Assembly (NCBI RefSeq): GCF_000193635.1 | Contig: NZ_AEKT01000012.1 | Location: 1-64,000, forward strand | DNA from: Weissella cibaria KACC 11862 | GTDB lineage: Bacteria; Bacillota; Bacilli; Lactobacillales; Lactobacillaceae | Direction: 5' to 3' | DNA: 64,000 bases | Shown: positions 55,823 through 64,000 of the stretch, piece by piece | Layout: every line of letters starts with the position of its first letter | Position numbering within the stretch: position 1 is the stretch's first letter | Notes under the pieces: generated by a model | What the model was told of the DNA's origin: nothing | Databases searched by the model: none | The model's input: the letters and a program-made list of their open reading frames with translations, nothing else | Position numbers and translations under genes: made by a program

Positions 55823-55863
55823 GTTATCAGGATTTGAAGCAAAAGCTGGCAAAACCTGATAAC
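55823..55863. repeat. 9-bp inverted repeat next to the integrase remnant
   Basis: GTTATCAGG (55823-55831) and CCTGATAAC (55855-55863), perfect arms, 23-base spacer. No T-run follows, so not a terminator; could be an arm-type or core integrase site, or an operator of the next gene. Confidence 0.45.
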
Positions 55864-55948
55864 TAGCACTCTTGGGAAATACAGGGTAAACAAAGAATTA
55901 GGTGTGGGTATTGTGTTATATTTAGGACAGGGAAGGTGGTCATTAACG

Positions 55949-56863
55949 ATGCAAACAATATTAGGCAGCAATGGTCAAATCGGTTACGAATTGGCTAATG
56001 AGTTGTATCAAAATTATACAAAGGAACTCCGATTGGTCGGACGGCATCCGCAAAAAATTCATGACACTGATCAAGTCGTTGTCGCAGATTTAACAGATGC
56101 TGACCAAGCGTTCCAGGCGATTCAGGGCAGTGATGTGGTGTATTTCACAGTTGGCTTGCCGATGGATACGTCTGTTTGGGAAGCGCAATTTTTACAAATA
56201 ACAGAAAATGTCATTCAAGCGGCTATTAAATCAAATGCCAAGTTGGCATTCTTTGATAACACTTACATGTATCAAAAAGATGCCACACCACAGACAGAAA
56301 CGAGTCCATTCTTACCGGTTGGTCGTAAATCGGTCATTAGGGCGAAAATGGCAACCCGGCTTTTTGAGGCGATGACGAACGAGGGATTGGAAGCGGTTAT
56401 TGGCCGCGCACCAGAATTTTATGGACCTGATCGGACACAGGGCATTACCAACGGTATGGTGTTCGACCGAATCAAAGCGGGTGAACGTCCACAAATTCCG
56501 GTTAGTGATACGGCCTTGCGCACCTTTATTTGGACACCGGATGCGAGCCGGGCCCTGGCGTTACTCGGGAATACCCCAGATACCTATGGCCAAACTTGGC
56601 ATTTGCCAGTGGCGCCAGGTATTAGTTACCAAGCATTACTGGCGTTAGCTGAAAAAGTCGTCGGGCGGCCAATTCCGTATGATGTGATACCGTTGTCAGT
56701 ATTTCAAAATGAAGCAACCACGAATCGTATGCGGGCTGAACAATTAGAAATTTTGGTTCGGTACCAATTTGATAATGTGTTTATTACCGATAAATTTATG
56801 CGACGGTTTCCTGATTTTCACGTGACAAGTTTCGCCACAGGTATCCAGACAATTTTGAATTAA
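55949..56863 (+). CDS. NAD(P)-dependent epimerase/dehydratase family protein
   Basis: 304 residues, atypical short-chain dehydrogenase: Rossmann motif ILGSNGQIGYELANEL (about 4-19; GxxGxxG as GSNGQIG), DLTDADQAFQAI, FFDNTYMYQ with Tyr where the catalytic YxxxK Tyr is usually found (classic YxxxK not obvious; KSVIRAKM follows), and C-terminal substrate-binding region. Similar to NAD-epimerases of lactic acid bacteria annotated as oxidoreductases. ATG 55949 follows GGAAGGTGG. First chromosomal gene right of the foreign block. Confidence 0.82.
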   Translation: MQTILGSNGQIGYELANELYQNYTKELRLVGRHPQKIHDTDQVVVADLTDADQAFQAIQGSDVVYFTVGLPMDTSVWEAQFLQITENVIQAAIKSNAKLAFFDNTYMYQKDATPQTETSPFLPVGRKSVIRAKMATRLFEAMTNEGLEAVIGRAPEFYGPDRTQGITNGMVFDRIKAGERPQIPVSDTALRTFIWTPDASRALALLGNTPDTYGQTWHLPVAPGISYQALLALAEKVVGRPIPYDVIPLSVFQNEATTNRMRAEQLEILVRYQFDNVFITDKFMRRFPDFHVTSFATGIQTILN

Positions 56864-56869
56864 GCGCCG

Positions 56870-56895
56870 GTCTGTGTCGATTGCACAGACTTTTT
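56870..56895 (+). terminator. rho-independent terminator
   Basis: GTCTGTG, loop TCGATTG, CACAGAC, T5. Confidence 0.88.
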
Positions 56896-56932
56896 GCTCG
56901 GTGTAATTTAAGGCAAATGGTCCAAAAGTCTG

Positions 56933-56938
56933 TATAAT
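56933..56938 (+). promoter_or_regulatory. -10 box of argR
   Basis: TATAAT 36 bases before the argR start; -35 not clear. Confidence 0.45.
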
Positions 56939-56973
56939 AAAATTATATATGCAAAAAAAGAGGACTAAAAACC

Positions 56974-57432
56974 ATGGCTTTAAAAAAGCAAGAACGACAA
57001 GCGCTGATTTTAGATATTTTGGCGCGTGAGGTCGTTGATTCACAAGAAGGGCTGATGCACCACCTGCAAAATGCTGGTATTGATGTGACACAAGCAACTG
57101 TCTCGCGAGATATTAAAGAAATGCGCATTGTTCGGAGGGCTGACGCCACTGGACGACCACGTTATCAAGTGATGTCAGACGCGCCGATTGTGGATACAGC
57201 GCATGTTCAGGAAGTATTTGCCGAAACAGCGGTCTCAATTACGCGCGTTGAATTTATGACAATTGTCAAGACGACGCAGGGAAATGGTAATCGACTGGCC
57301 GCAATTATTGATGACGCCAACATTCCTGAGGTCGTTGCGACGTTAGCGGGGCACAACACAATTTACGTGACAAGCCCGTCTGTCACAGCTGCCGAAAAAT
57401 TAGCAGCAGATTTTGATAATTGGATGCAATAA
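56974..57432 (+). CDS. argR: ArgR-family transcriptional regulator
   Basis: 152 residues. N-terminal winged helix KKQERQALILDILAREVVDS and QATVSRDIKEMRIVR (recognition, about 39-53); C-terminal oligomerisation/arginine domain from about 75 with TTQGNGNRLAAIIDDANIPEVVATLAGHNT, where the usual GTA..IG..LD motif is altered. It is the sole argR in the window; arginine biosynthesis or deiminase genes are not adjacent. The next gene, a PBP, starts 2 bases after the stop, suggesting cotranscription, an order often seen in this branch. Confidence 0.88.
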   Translation: MALKKQERQALILDILAREVVDSQEGLMHHLQNAGIDVTQATVSRDIKEMRIVRRADATGRPRYQVMSDAPIVDTAHVQEVFAETAVSITRVEFMTIVKTTQGNGNRLAAIIDDANIPEVVATLAGHNTIYVTSPSVTAAEKLAADFDNWMQ

Positions 57433-57434
57433 AT

Positions 57435-59528
57435 ATGATGGAACGAATAAAAAGTGCGTTAGCCTGGATTAATCGGAAAATCGGCCCGTTTTGGACGCGG
57501 TTCCAGCTAACGAGATGGCTGATTGTGGCCTTTTTGGCATTAATTTTTGTGATTAGTGCAGTAGGGACATTTGAAGCTAAAACAACGGATGTCTCAGACT
57601 TAAAGGCGCGATTACAATCATCAACTGAAATTTATGATGTGGATGATAAAAAAGCGGGCTCAATTGCTGGTCAAAAGGGGACGTATGTGCAGTTTGATAA
57701 TATTTCGTCAAACGTGGTGAATGCGGTCTTGGCTACGGAAGATCGTAATTTTTATCACGAGCCCGGCTTTTCAGTGACGGGTATGGCGCGTGGCGCGTTA
57801 ACCACAATTTGGTACCGCATTCGAGGTATTAATGCCTCGGCTGGTGGTTCGACGTTGACCCAGCAGTTGGTTAAGAATGCTTTTTTGACGCAAAATCAAA
57901 CGATTACCCGTAAAATCCGTGAATTATTTTTAGCAGTACAAGTTGAAAAAGAATACTCAAAGCATGATATTTTGGCGATGTACTTGAATAACGCCTACTT
58001 CGGCCACGGTGTATGGGGTGTGCAAGATGCGGCAGAAAAATATTTCGGTGTTGATGCCTCACAGTTGTCTGTGAACCAAGGGGCGATGTTGGCCGGTATG
58101 CTGCAATCGCCAAACGGGTACGACCCGCTGACGTACCCCAAGAATGCAATCAACCGTCGTAATCAAGTGCTACAAAATTTGGTTAATGATAAAAAGTTGA
58201 CCCAAGCACAAGCGGATACGTATGCGTCTTATGAAATTGGTGCAGCGGATCACGATGTTAACAATTCAAACTATAATTATCCATACTTCTTTGATGCTGT
58301 GATTAATGAAGCCATTAGCAAGTATGACTTGAAGGAAGATGACATCCTGAATGATGGGTATAAAATTTATACCACGATGGATCAGACGGACCAAACCAAC
58401 TTGCAAGATGATTATGAAGACGAGAGTTTGAATCCGGTTGGTGGTGACTCACAGGCTGCTTCAGTTGTCATGGATGCGAAAACTGGTGGCGTACGCGCGG
58501 TTGTTGGGGGACGTGGTGAACACAATTTCCGTGATTTGAACCGTGCAACCCAGATGTATCGATCACCAGGATCGACGATTAAGCCAATTGTAGATTACGC
58601 ACCATCGTTGTCACGTGGTTTCTCTTATGATTCGGAATTGAAGAATGAGCAGATGAGTTTTGGAACGAACGGCTACTCACCTTCGAATTACAACAACTAC
58701 ACCAGCGCGGATGTGCCAATGTACGTGGCGTTGGAAAATTCTTATAACATTCCTGCCGTTTGGTTGTTAGATCAATTGGGCGTATCGGTGGGTTATAATG
58801 CCGGTTTGAAGGCCGGGTTGCCATTGACCAAGTCAGATAAGAATCTGGCTTTGGCCATTGGTGGTGTGAAGAAGGGGGTTACCCCATTGCAAATGACTCA
58901 GGCCTATACCAGTTTCGCCAATGGTGGTGAAATGAGTCAGGCACACTTCATTACCAAGATTGTTGATGCTTCCGGTAAGGTAATTGTCCAAGCCAAGCAA
59001 AAGCATACCCGTCTCTGGTCGAAGAAAGTTGCTAATGAAATGACGTCGATGATGTTCGGTACGTACACGAATGGTACCGGTAAGTCAGCTGACCCATACG
59101 GTTACGATGTTGCTGGTAAGACGGGTACAACTGAGGTAACTGGTGACGGTTCAACAGCGATGAATGCGACTGATTCATGGGCGATTGCTTACACACCGGA
59201 CGTTGTTGTAACGACCTGGACGGGATATGATTCGAATGCAAATGGGGAATCAATTCCGGCTTACTTATCGGCAACAGCTGGTCCATTGATGAAGACGACG
59301 CTGGAACAAGTCATTCCGAATACTGAGCAAACCCAATTTGATGTGAAGAGTGTGCGTCAAAAGATTTCGGCAGCTGATGACGGTGCTTCAAACAGTTCGG
59401 ATGGGGTATCCAACACGATTAATAGTATCGGGGATGAAGTGAAGCAGGGTGCTGAAAAGGCTTGGAATAATGTAAAGGATGGGGCAAAGGCAGCTTGGTC
59501 AGGCATCCGGAACATTCTGGGCAATTAA
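57435..59528 (+). CDS. class A penicillin-binding protein (PBP1A)
   Basis: 697 residues. N-terminal cytoplasmic part and one membrane anchor (WLIVAFLALIFVISAVGTF, about 24-42). Glycosyltransferase-51 domain: EDRNFYHEPGFS (catalytic Glu, about 98), GGSTLTQQLVKN (about 134-145), EIFL-like RELFLAVQVEKEYSKHDIL. Transpeptidase: SPGSTIKP (nucleophile Ser, SxxK, about 375), SYN (about 434) and KTGTTE (about 560). The C-terminus is a low-complexity Ser/Asp/Lys tail. ATG 57435 or 57438; no strong ribosome binding site, consistent with coupling to argR. Confidence 0.94.
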   Translation: MMERIKSALAWINRKIGPFWTRFQLTRWLIVAFLALIFVISAVGTFEAKTTDVSDLKARLQSSTEIYDVDDKKAGSIAGQKGTYVQFDNISSNVVNAVLATEDRNFYHEPGFSVTGMARGALTTIWYRIRGINASAGGSTLTQQLVKNAFLTQNQTITRKIRELFLAVQVEKEYSKHDILAMYLNNAYFGHGVWGVQDAAEKYFGVDASQLSVNQGAMLAGMLQSPNGYDPLTYPKNAINRRNQVLQNLVNDKKLTQAQADTYASYEIGAADHDVNNSNYNYPYFFDAVINEAISKYDLKEDDILNDGYKIYTTMDQTDQTNLQDDYEDESLNPVGGDSQAASVVMDAKTGGVRAVVGGRGEHNFRDLNRATQMYRSPGSTIKPIVDYAPSLSRGFSYDSELKNEQMSFGTNGYSPSNYNNYTSADVPMYVALENSYNIPAVWLLDQLGVSVGYNAGLKAGLPLTKSDKNLALAIGGVKKGVTPLQMTQAYTSFANGGEMSQAHFITKIVDASGKVIVQAKQKHTRLWSKKVANEMTSMMFGTYTNGTGKSADPYGYDVAGKTGTTEVTGDGSTAMNATDSWAIAYTPDVVVTTWTGYDSNANGESIPAYLSATAGPLMKTTLEQVIPNTEQTQFDVKSVRQKISAADDGASNSSDGVSNTINSIGDEVKQGAEKAWNNVKDGAKAAWSGIRNILGN

Positions 59529-59581
59529 CGCACAGTATGCGATAATAGAACTAACAATAAAAGATTGGATATTTACTTAAT

Positions 59582-59926
59582 ATGATTAACATTTACGATA
59601 ACGTAAACGCTGTTGCCGCTGACTTACGCGAAACAGCACAATACAAGACTTTGCGCGATGCGGTTGAAGCTTTGAACGGTAACGCCGAAGCAAAGGCGGT
59701 TTTCCAACGCTTCCAACAAGCACAAATGGAAATCAACCAATCAATGCAAGCAGGTCAAGAGCCTGCACCTGAGCAAGTTGCTGCCTGGCAAGAAATTGCT
59801 GGTGAGATGGACAAGCACGATGCGTTGAAGACGATGATGGAAGCAGAACAAGCCGTTAACCAATTGTTGATGGAAATTAACAACATCATCACGAAGCCAA
59901 TCGCTGAATTGTACGGTCAAGACTAA
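59582..59926 (+). CDS. YlbF/YmcA family protein
   Basis: 114 residues, all-helical DUF964: IYDNVNAVAADLRETAQYKT, FQRFQQAQMEINQSMQAGQE and a C-terminal helix ending in IAELYGQD. In Bacillus, YlbF/YmcA/YaaT form a complex that directs RNase Y; whether this homologue does so here is inference. Terminator follows. Confidence 0.88.
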   Translation: MINIYDNVNAVAADLRETAQYKTLRDAVEALNGNAEAKAVFQRFQQAQMEINQSMQAGQEPAPEQVAAWQEIAGEMDKHDALKTMMEAEQAVNQLLMEINNIITKPIAELYGQD

Positions 59927-59932
59927 ATCTTT

Positions 59933-59972
59933 AAAAAGAGCAGTTGTTCACTTATGACAGCTGCTCTTTTTT
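59933..59972 (+). terminator. rho-independent terminator
   Basis: AAAAAGAGCAG pairs with CTGCTCTTTTTT. Confidence 0.9.
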
Positions 59973-60051
59973 AGTTGCAATCGCTTTATTTTTTTCTACA
60001 AATCATGTTATTGTAATGACAATGTTGATGCATTTGTACGGAGGTGACAGT

Positions 60052-60336
60052 ATGGCACAAGCAAGTGGTACATTTTCGATGAGAATAGATCCGGCTTTGA
60101 AAAAGCAAGCTTCGCAACTTTTTAATGACTTGGGGATTGATTTGTCAGCGGCGATTAGCTTGTTTCTTAAGCAATCCGTCGCGGAACAAGGGCTGCCGTT
60201 TCAGCCGTCAAAGGAAACCCATCGAGAACGTGATATAGCACGTTTATTGCTGGAAATTGAACAAGGACATCAAGATAAATTACAAGGTGATACATTTACT
60301 GATCAAGAAGTACGAGAAAGATTTGGACTAGACTAA
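60052..60336 (+). CDS. RelB/DinJ-family antitoxin
   Basis: 94 residues. The ribbon-helix-helix start SGTFSMRIDPALKKQASQLF and DLGIDLSAAISLFLKQSVAE, then LPFQPSKE, is the RelB/DinJ signature. GGAGGTGACAGT precedes the ATG; the longer frame to 59944 is rejected. Expected to bind its own promoter and neutralise the toxin encoded 2 bases downstream, which is frameshifted. Confidence 0.88.
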   Translation: MAQASGTFSMRIDPALKKQASQLFNDLGIDLSAAISLFLKQSVAEQGLPFQPSKETHRERDIARLLLEIEQGHQDKLQGDTFTDQEVRERFGLD

Positions 60337-60338
60337 CC

Positions 60339-60664
60339 ATGTTGAAAGAACGACGATTAGAGTACACTCGCACAGCCGTGGAAAATTTAGATGACATTTC
60401 CAAACGGTGTTAAGTGTCTCATCTAGTGAAAAAATTGCTACTAATATCGTCAAAAGTATTGGTAATGATATTCGGAAATTACAATACAACGTTACATTAG
60501 GACGCCCGCTTTCGGCCGTATTGAATCTTGAAAGTGAGTTAACGTATTATCGGTTAGTAAGTGGTAAATACATCGTGATATATGAATTTGACGCCGAAGT
60601 TATAACAGTGGATTTAAGTGTCTGGGGGAAAATGGATTATATTGCAACTTTGTTTAATGTTTAG
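60339..60664 (+). pseudogene. RelE/ParE-family toxin, frameshifted
   Basis: ATG 60339 reads MLKERRLEYTRTAVENLDDI, SKRC and stop (TAA at 60411-60413). The +1 frame continues from about 60404 with TVLSVSSSEKIATNIVKSIG and RLVSGKYIVIYEFDAEVITV to a stop at 60664, the C-terminal half of a RelE/ParE toxin (Arg and the final beta-strands). One extra A in the AAA run at about 60402-60404 would restore a 108-residue protein. Either a natural inactivation or a homopolymer sequencing error. Confidence 0.78.
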
Positions 60665-60667
60665 TGG

Positions 60668-60697
60668 AAACGCTCGTCACGAATGACGAGCGTTTTT
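60668..60697 (+). terminator. rho-independent terminator
   Basis: AAACGCTCGTC, loop ACGAAT, GACGAGCGTTTTT. Confidence 0.92.
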
Positions 60698-60722
60698 CTG
60701 TCTACAAACTACTGATAGATGC

Positions 60723-60751
60723 TTGTTAGGATATACCTAACATGGGATAAT
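60723..60751 (+). promoter_or_regulatory. promoter of yhaO with a palindrome in the spacer
   Basis: TTGTTA (60723-60728), 17-base spacer, GATAAT (60746-60751). GTTAGG-ATATA-CCTAAC (60725-60741) overlaps the -35 and spacer, a classic repressor position. Confidence 0.65.
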
Positions 60752-60786
60752 GGAAAGACATATAACGTGAAAAGGATCGTGGGACA

Positions 60787-61980
60787 ATGAAGTTTATACA
60801 TGCTGGTGATTTGCACCTTGGCAATCCATTTATGGGTTTAACACAGGTTCCAGCTTGGCTGAAGGGAACATTGCAGCAAGCGACTGAAACAGCATTACAA
60901 CGATTGGTTGACGATGCGATTGCTGAAATGGTTGATTTTGTACTATTGCCAGGTGATTTGTTTGATACAACGACACCTGATGCACGGGCCCAATTGACGT
61001 TGCGACAAGCATTCGAAACGTTGCGATCAGCAGGAATTCCAGTCTATCTAGGGTTTGGTAACCACGACTTTGTGGCTAATTGGCAAAATTTGCCTACCTG
61101 GCCAGAGAATGTGACGGTTTTTCCAGCTGAAACAACGACTGTAACTTTAGTGACGAAAGCGCAAGAACGTGTGGCCATCACCGGTTTTTCTTATACGCAA
61201 CGGCATATTAATGACAACCGTGCCCGTCTTTACCCAGTTAAGCAGGCCAATGTGGATTATCACATTGGTCTGTATCACGGGGCGCTTGGCGAAGATGGCC
61301 AGGGTGATTATGCACCGTTTACGTTAAGCGACATGCAAGTTAAGCACTATGACTACTGGGCCCTTGGCCACATTCACGTGCGGCAAACATTGCAAGACAA
61401 ACCATTCATCGGTTATTCCGGTAGTATTCAAGGCTTAAATAAAAATGAATCGGGTCCCAAAGGCTATTATTTGGTCACGTCGGAGCAAGGTGAATTGGTG
61501 CCGACGTTTACGCCAGTGGCCCCAGTGATTTGGCAAACAGCTCGTGTCCAGTTAGCATCAGATGCACCGATGGCAATCCAGCATATTCGACAAACACTGC
61601 AGAATGATGATGATTTTCAATTGGTTGAATTATCAGTGACAAGCGAGGACAGTGCGCTGTTGTCGTTGATCATGAATAATCAGTTATTGGCCCAGTTAAT
61701 CGCTGCATCAACGCCAACCGATAATTTCTTTGTCTATAACATTAAACTTGTAGCAGCTAACGAGGAAGTGTCATTACCAGCTGTGGACCAACAGTACTGG
61801 GCGCAGACGGCTGATGATGTATTTAACTATGATATGTTGCAACAGCTTGGTTTAAAACAAGTACAGGATGCGGCAGTATTGCAGGCATTTTTGACGCCAG
61901 CGATGTTGGCGGAACTAAAGCAAGCCGTTATCGAAAAATTACGTTTAACTGAAATGGGGGTTGCGACTGATGAAGATTAA
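60787..61980 (+). CDS. yhaO: metallophosphoesterase / DNA repair exonuclease (YhaO, SbcD-like)
   Basis: 397 residues. Calcineurin-like phosphoesterase motifs: AGDLHLG (about 6-12), LPGDLFD (about 55-61), FGNHDF (about 92-97), YHGALGE (about 160-166) and GHIHVRQ (about 189-195), then a YhaO-type C-terminal region. Pairs with the ATPase encoded next (11-base overlap) as an Mre11/Rad50-like complex; YhaO/YhaN in Bacillus are of uncertain role, probably DNA end processing. Confidence 0.92.
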   Translation: MKFIHAGDLHLGNPFMGLTQVPAWLKGTLQQATETALQRLVDDAIAEMVDFVLLPGDLFDTTTPDARAQLTLRQAFETLRSAGIPVYLGFGNHDFVANWQNLPTWPENVTVFPAETTTVTLVTKAQERVAITGFSYTQRHINDNRARLYPVKQANVDYHIGLYHGALGEDGQGDYAPFTLSDMQVKHYDYWALGHIHVRQTLQDKPFIGYSGSIQGLNKNESGPKGYYLVTSEQGELVPTFTPVAPVIWQTARVQLASDAPMAIQHIRQTLQNDDDFQLVELSVTSEDSALLSLIMNNQLLAQLIAASTPTDNFFVYNIKLVAANEEVSLPAVDQQYWAQTADDVFNYDMLQQLGLKQVQDAAVLQAFLTPAMLAELKQAVIEKLRLTEMGVATDED

Positions 61981-64000
61981 GCAAGCACACATTGTCGGTT
62001 TCGGCCAGTGGCGCAATCAGACGTTTGATTTTGTGACACAGTTACAAATCATTCAGGGGTTGAACGAATCCGGTAAGACGACCTTACATCAGTTCTTACT
62101 GGGGATGCTGTTTGGTTTCCCGCAAGCTAAGGGTCGCCGTATTAATACGTACGAGCCACTTGAACAGGGACCTTATGGTGGTACCATTACGTTCGATGTA
62201 GCGGGAATGGATTACGAATTGACACGATTGGGACGTACGCAGACGACAGTTACGTTACGAACGGTTGCGACGGGGCAACAATTTGCGGATGCGGAACAGA
62301 CGTTAGCAGAATTGCTGGGACCTGTTGATCGTGACTTATACTTAGCGGTCTTTAGTTTTGATCAGGAAGCATTGGCACAAATTTTTGCCTTACGTCCAGA
62401 CGAGTTTGCGGAACACCTGCGTACGCTAGCAACGCCTGGGTCAGAACAATGGCTCGCGTTGGCTAATCGTTGGGATAAAGAGGCTACGAATGAATTTGGG
62501 GCAACTAAGACGGCGCACCGACCTATCAATGAGGCGTTAACGGCGCTGGCTAACCAGAGAACGGATTTGCAAGCAACAATTGCGAATCGTCCGTCCGTCA
62601 ACAAATTAGAATCCGCCTATGAAGCCGCTCGGCAACAAGTTGCCACCTTAACTGAGCGACAAAGTCGGTTGACGGCTGATGCCTCTGAACAGGCTGCGCG
62701 TCAGCAGCTAGTGCCGGTGTATCAACGGTGGCAGCAATTACAACAACAATTAGCACATGCTGACGAACCGTTGGATACGGCGTTGGCGGATGAGTCTGAC
62801 CGTCTCGAAGCACAATTGCGGGTTATGCCGGATGTGCCAACGACCACAACAGTTACCCAAGAGCAACTTAATCAGACCCGTGTCGCGCTTGATGAATTTG
62901 CAACGTTGCAACAACAGCAACGACAAGCAGCCACGCAACAAGCGCAATTCCAAGATGAACGTGATTCGCTGTTGCAGACGCATCATTGGCAATCTGTGCC
63001 AGCTGAATTAACACCGTTTCAAGTAAAAGCTTTGCAGACTGGTACGGGAACGGCTGTTGCGGCGCAATATCGGCGGGCGGGCATTGGGGCCTTAGCCTTC
63101 GGTGTTATATTGCTAATTGGCTTGGCAATCGCTGGGCAATTATTAGCGGGAATCGTCTTGTTCATCCTATTGGCCGGAGCCGGCCACGTGCTTTACCGGG
63201 TGATGCCAAAGCGGGTGGCACCGGATGTTACCTTGCCAGCGGGCTACGAGGGCATGACTAATGAACAAATAATTACAGCGCAACCGGACGTTCAAAGACT
63301 CCATGGTTTGATTGCGCGTATTCAAGAATTGATGACGATGCAACAAACGGTGATGCCAGATATGCAACGGGCGGAAGAACGCTTGAATTGGTTAGGGTAT
63401 CATTTGACGGAATCTGAATATCGCCAACGGTTAGCGGATGAACAAGCCCAAATGACAACAGCGGGTCAGCAGGCAGTTACTCGGGCACAGTACCAACAAC
63501 GTCTATTAGAAATTTACCAAGCCCTTGATGTGGCTGGCGCTGCTGCCTTGCAAGCTCGTCGTCAGGAGCAACAGGCGATTCTTGCCAAGCAGCAAGAGGC
63601 CGATTTGTTGCGTGAACAACTGGGGGATGCTGATTTAACTGTTTTGGCAGCGGCGAGTGAATCGGTTGACGACGTTGCGCCATCGGCATTGGCGATGCGG
63701 TTGCAGACGGAATTAGCGGATGCGCAACAACAACTTGCGCGTTTAGACGTGCAACGCCAGCGATTGGCAACTGATACGACAATCGAAGCCCAACAACAAG
63801 CGTTAGCAAACCAAGAGGCCACTGTGATTACTGATATGCAGACGTACTTCACGAATCGTTTAGCGAGTGCGTGGGTGAATCGGGTGTTTAACTTAGCGAT
63901 TGGTGATCGACTACCGCAGTTATTGTCGTCAGCAAGTGCGTTATTAGCACGCTTAACGCAAGGGAACTACACGCAAATTTCACAGACGAAGACTTTAATT
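61970..64000 (+). CDS. yhaN: SbcC/Rad50-like AAA ATPase (YhaN), 3' end outside window
   Basis: ATG 61970 lies 11 bases inside the end of yhaO; the frame is open to the last base, giving 677 residues so far. N-terminal ABC-type ATPase half: MKIKQAHIVGFGQWRNQTFD and Walker A GLNESGKTT (about 31-39), Q-loop near FSFDQEAL. Long Gln/Ala-rich coiled coils follow (about 185-330 and 430-640), interrupted by a two-segment membrane hairpin (IGALAFGVILLIGLAIAGQL; LAGIVLFILLAGAGHVLY, about 365-405), a hallmark of YhaN rather than SbcC. The signature and Walker B lie beyond the window. Confidence 0.9.
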   Translation, partial: MKIKQAHIVGFGQWRNQTFDFVTQLQIIQGLNESGKTTLHQFLLGMLFGFPQAKGRRINTYEPLEQGPYGGTITFDVAGMDYELTRLGRTQTTVTLRTVATGQQFADAEQTLAELLGPVDRDLYLAVFSFDQEALAQIFALRPDEFAEHLRTLATPGSEQWLALANRWDKEATNEFGATKTAHRPINEALTALANQRTDLQATIANRPSVNKLESAYEAARQQVATLTERQSRLTADASEQAARQQLVPVYQRWQQLQQQLAHADEPLDTALADESDRLEAQLRVMPDVPTTTTVTQEQLNQTRVALDEFATLQQQQRQAATQQAQFQDERDSLLQTHHWQSVPAELTPFQVKALQTGTGTAVAAQYRRAGIGALAFGVILLIGLAIAGQLLAGIVLFILLAGAGHVLYRVMPKRVAPDVTLPAGYEGMTNEQIITAQPDVQRLHGLIARIQELMTMQQTVMPDMQRAEERLNWLGYHLTESEYRQRLADEQAQMTTAGQQAVTRAQYQQRLLEIYQALDVAGAAALQARRQEQQAILAKQQEADLLREQLGDADLTVLAAASESVDDVAPSALAMRLQTELADAQQQLARLDVQRQRLATDTTIEAQQQALANQEATVITDMQTYFTNRLASAWVNRVFNLAIGDRLPQLLSSASALLARLTQGNYTQISQTKTLI

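Overview
The window reads as chromosome of a lactic acid bacterium of the Leuconostoc/Weissella branch of the Lactobacillaceae, most likely Weissella. The basis is moderately low GC, AAG-biased lysine codons in housekeeping genes, a PepX/VanX-type peptidase pair, a lysine-type MurE and heavy reliance on transporters. The genus is inference from gene content, not from a marker gene. No rRNA, tRNA, CRISPR array or complete insertion sequence was seen.

Layout. 1-1200: tail of an unknown coiled-coil gene, two small unknown genes and a decayed stretch. 1256-5640: D-Ala-D-Ala dipeptidase, class I aminotransferase, ECF S component and a tandem pair of VIT/CCC1 membrane proteins. 5760-13082: one compact operon with all seven shikimate enzymes from DAHP synthase to chorismate synthase plus an unknown eighth gene; its DAHP synthase carries Asp where the metal-binding Cys is expected. 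13455-16421: an AT-richer two-gene island, a 632-residue phosphoribosyltransferase-HAD fusion and a DprA-like protein, resembling the ShosTA class of toxin-antitoxin/anti-phage systems. 16531-17371: a secreted cell-wall/glucan-binding-repeat protein and the stump of a second one. 17503-20340 (minus): YkoEDC-type ECF transporter under a TPP riboswitch and terminator. 20464-24659: divergent PRPP synthetase paralogue, aldo/keto reductase, ribokinase, DUF1456 protein and universal stress protein. 24777-26366: mntH behind a long structured leader that can pair with the mntH Shine-Dalgarno. 26495-28992: duplicated-domain secreted protein and a PadR/DUF1700/DUF4097 operon with a palindromic operator. 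29099-38704: pepX, HAD phosphatase, RNA m5C methyltransferase, gatCAB, dagK and a small unknown. 38878-41442 (minus): Mn/Zn ABC importer. 41771-47382: folC, HAM1-like NTPase, murE, acidic small protein, argS. 47571-51141: heterodimeric ABC exporter.

51190-55770 differs in style from its surroundings. It has short AGTACT(C/G)AC repeats, a frameshifted small gene, a YhgE/Pip-like permease divergent from a cysteine-free Rrf2-family regulator, unknown membrane proteins and a broken tyrosine recombinase. It looks like the residue of an acquired element, possibly from Lactococcus (inference). 55949 to the end returns to chromosomal genes: NAD-epimerase, argR, PBP1A, ylbF, a RelB antitoxin with a frameshifted toxin, and yhaO/yhaN (last gene cut by the window end).

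Themes: divalent metal handling (mntH, Mn ABC importer, two VIT proteins) appears at several loci with cis-regulatory structure. The best candidates for new biology are the PRTase-HAD/DprA pair, the mntH leader RNA, the unknown gene closing the aro operon, and two enzymes (DAHP synthase, PRPP synthetase) with altered catalytic residues.
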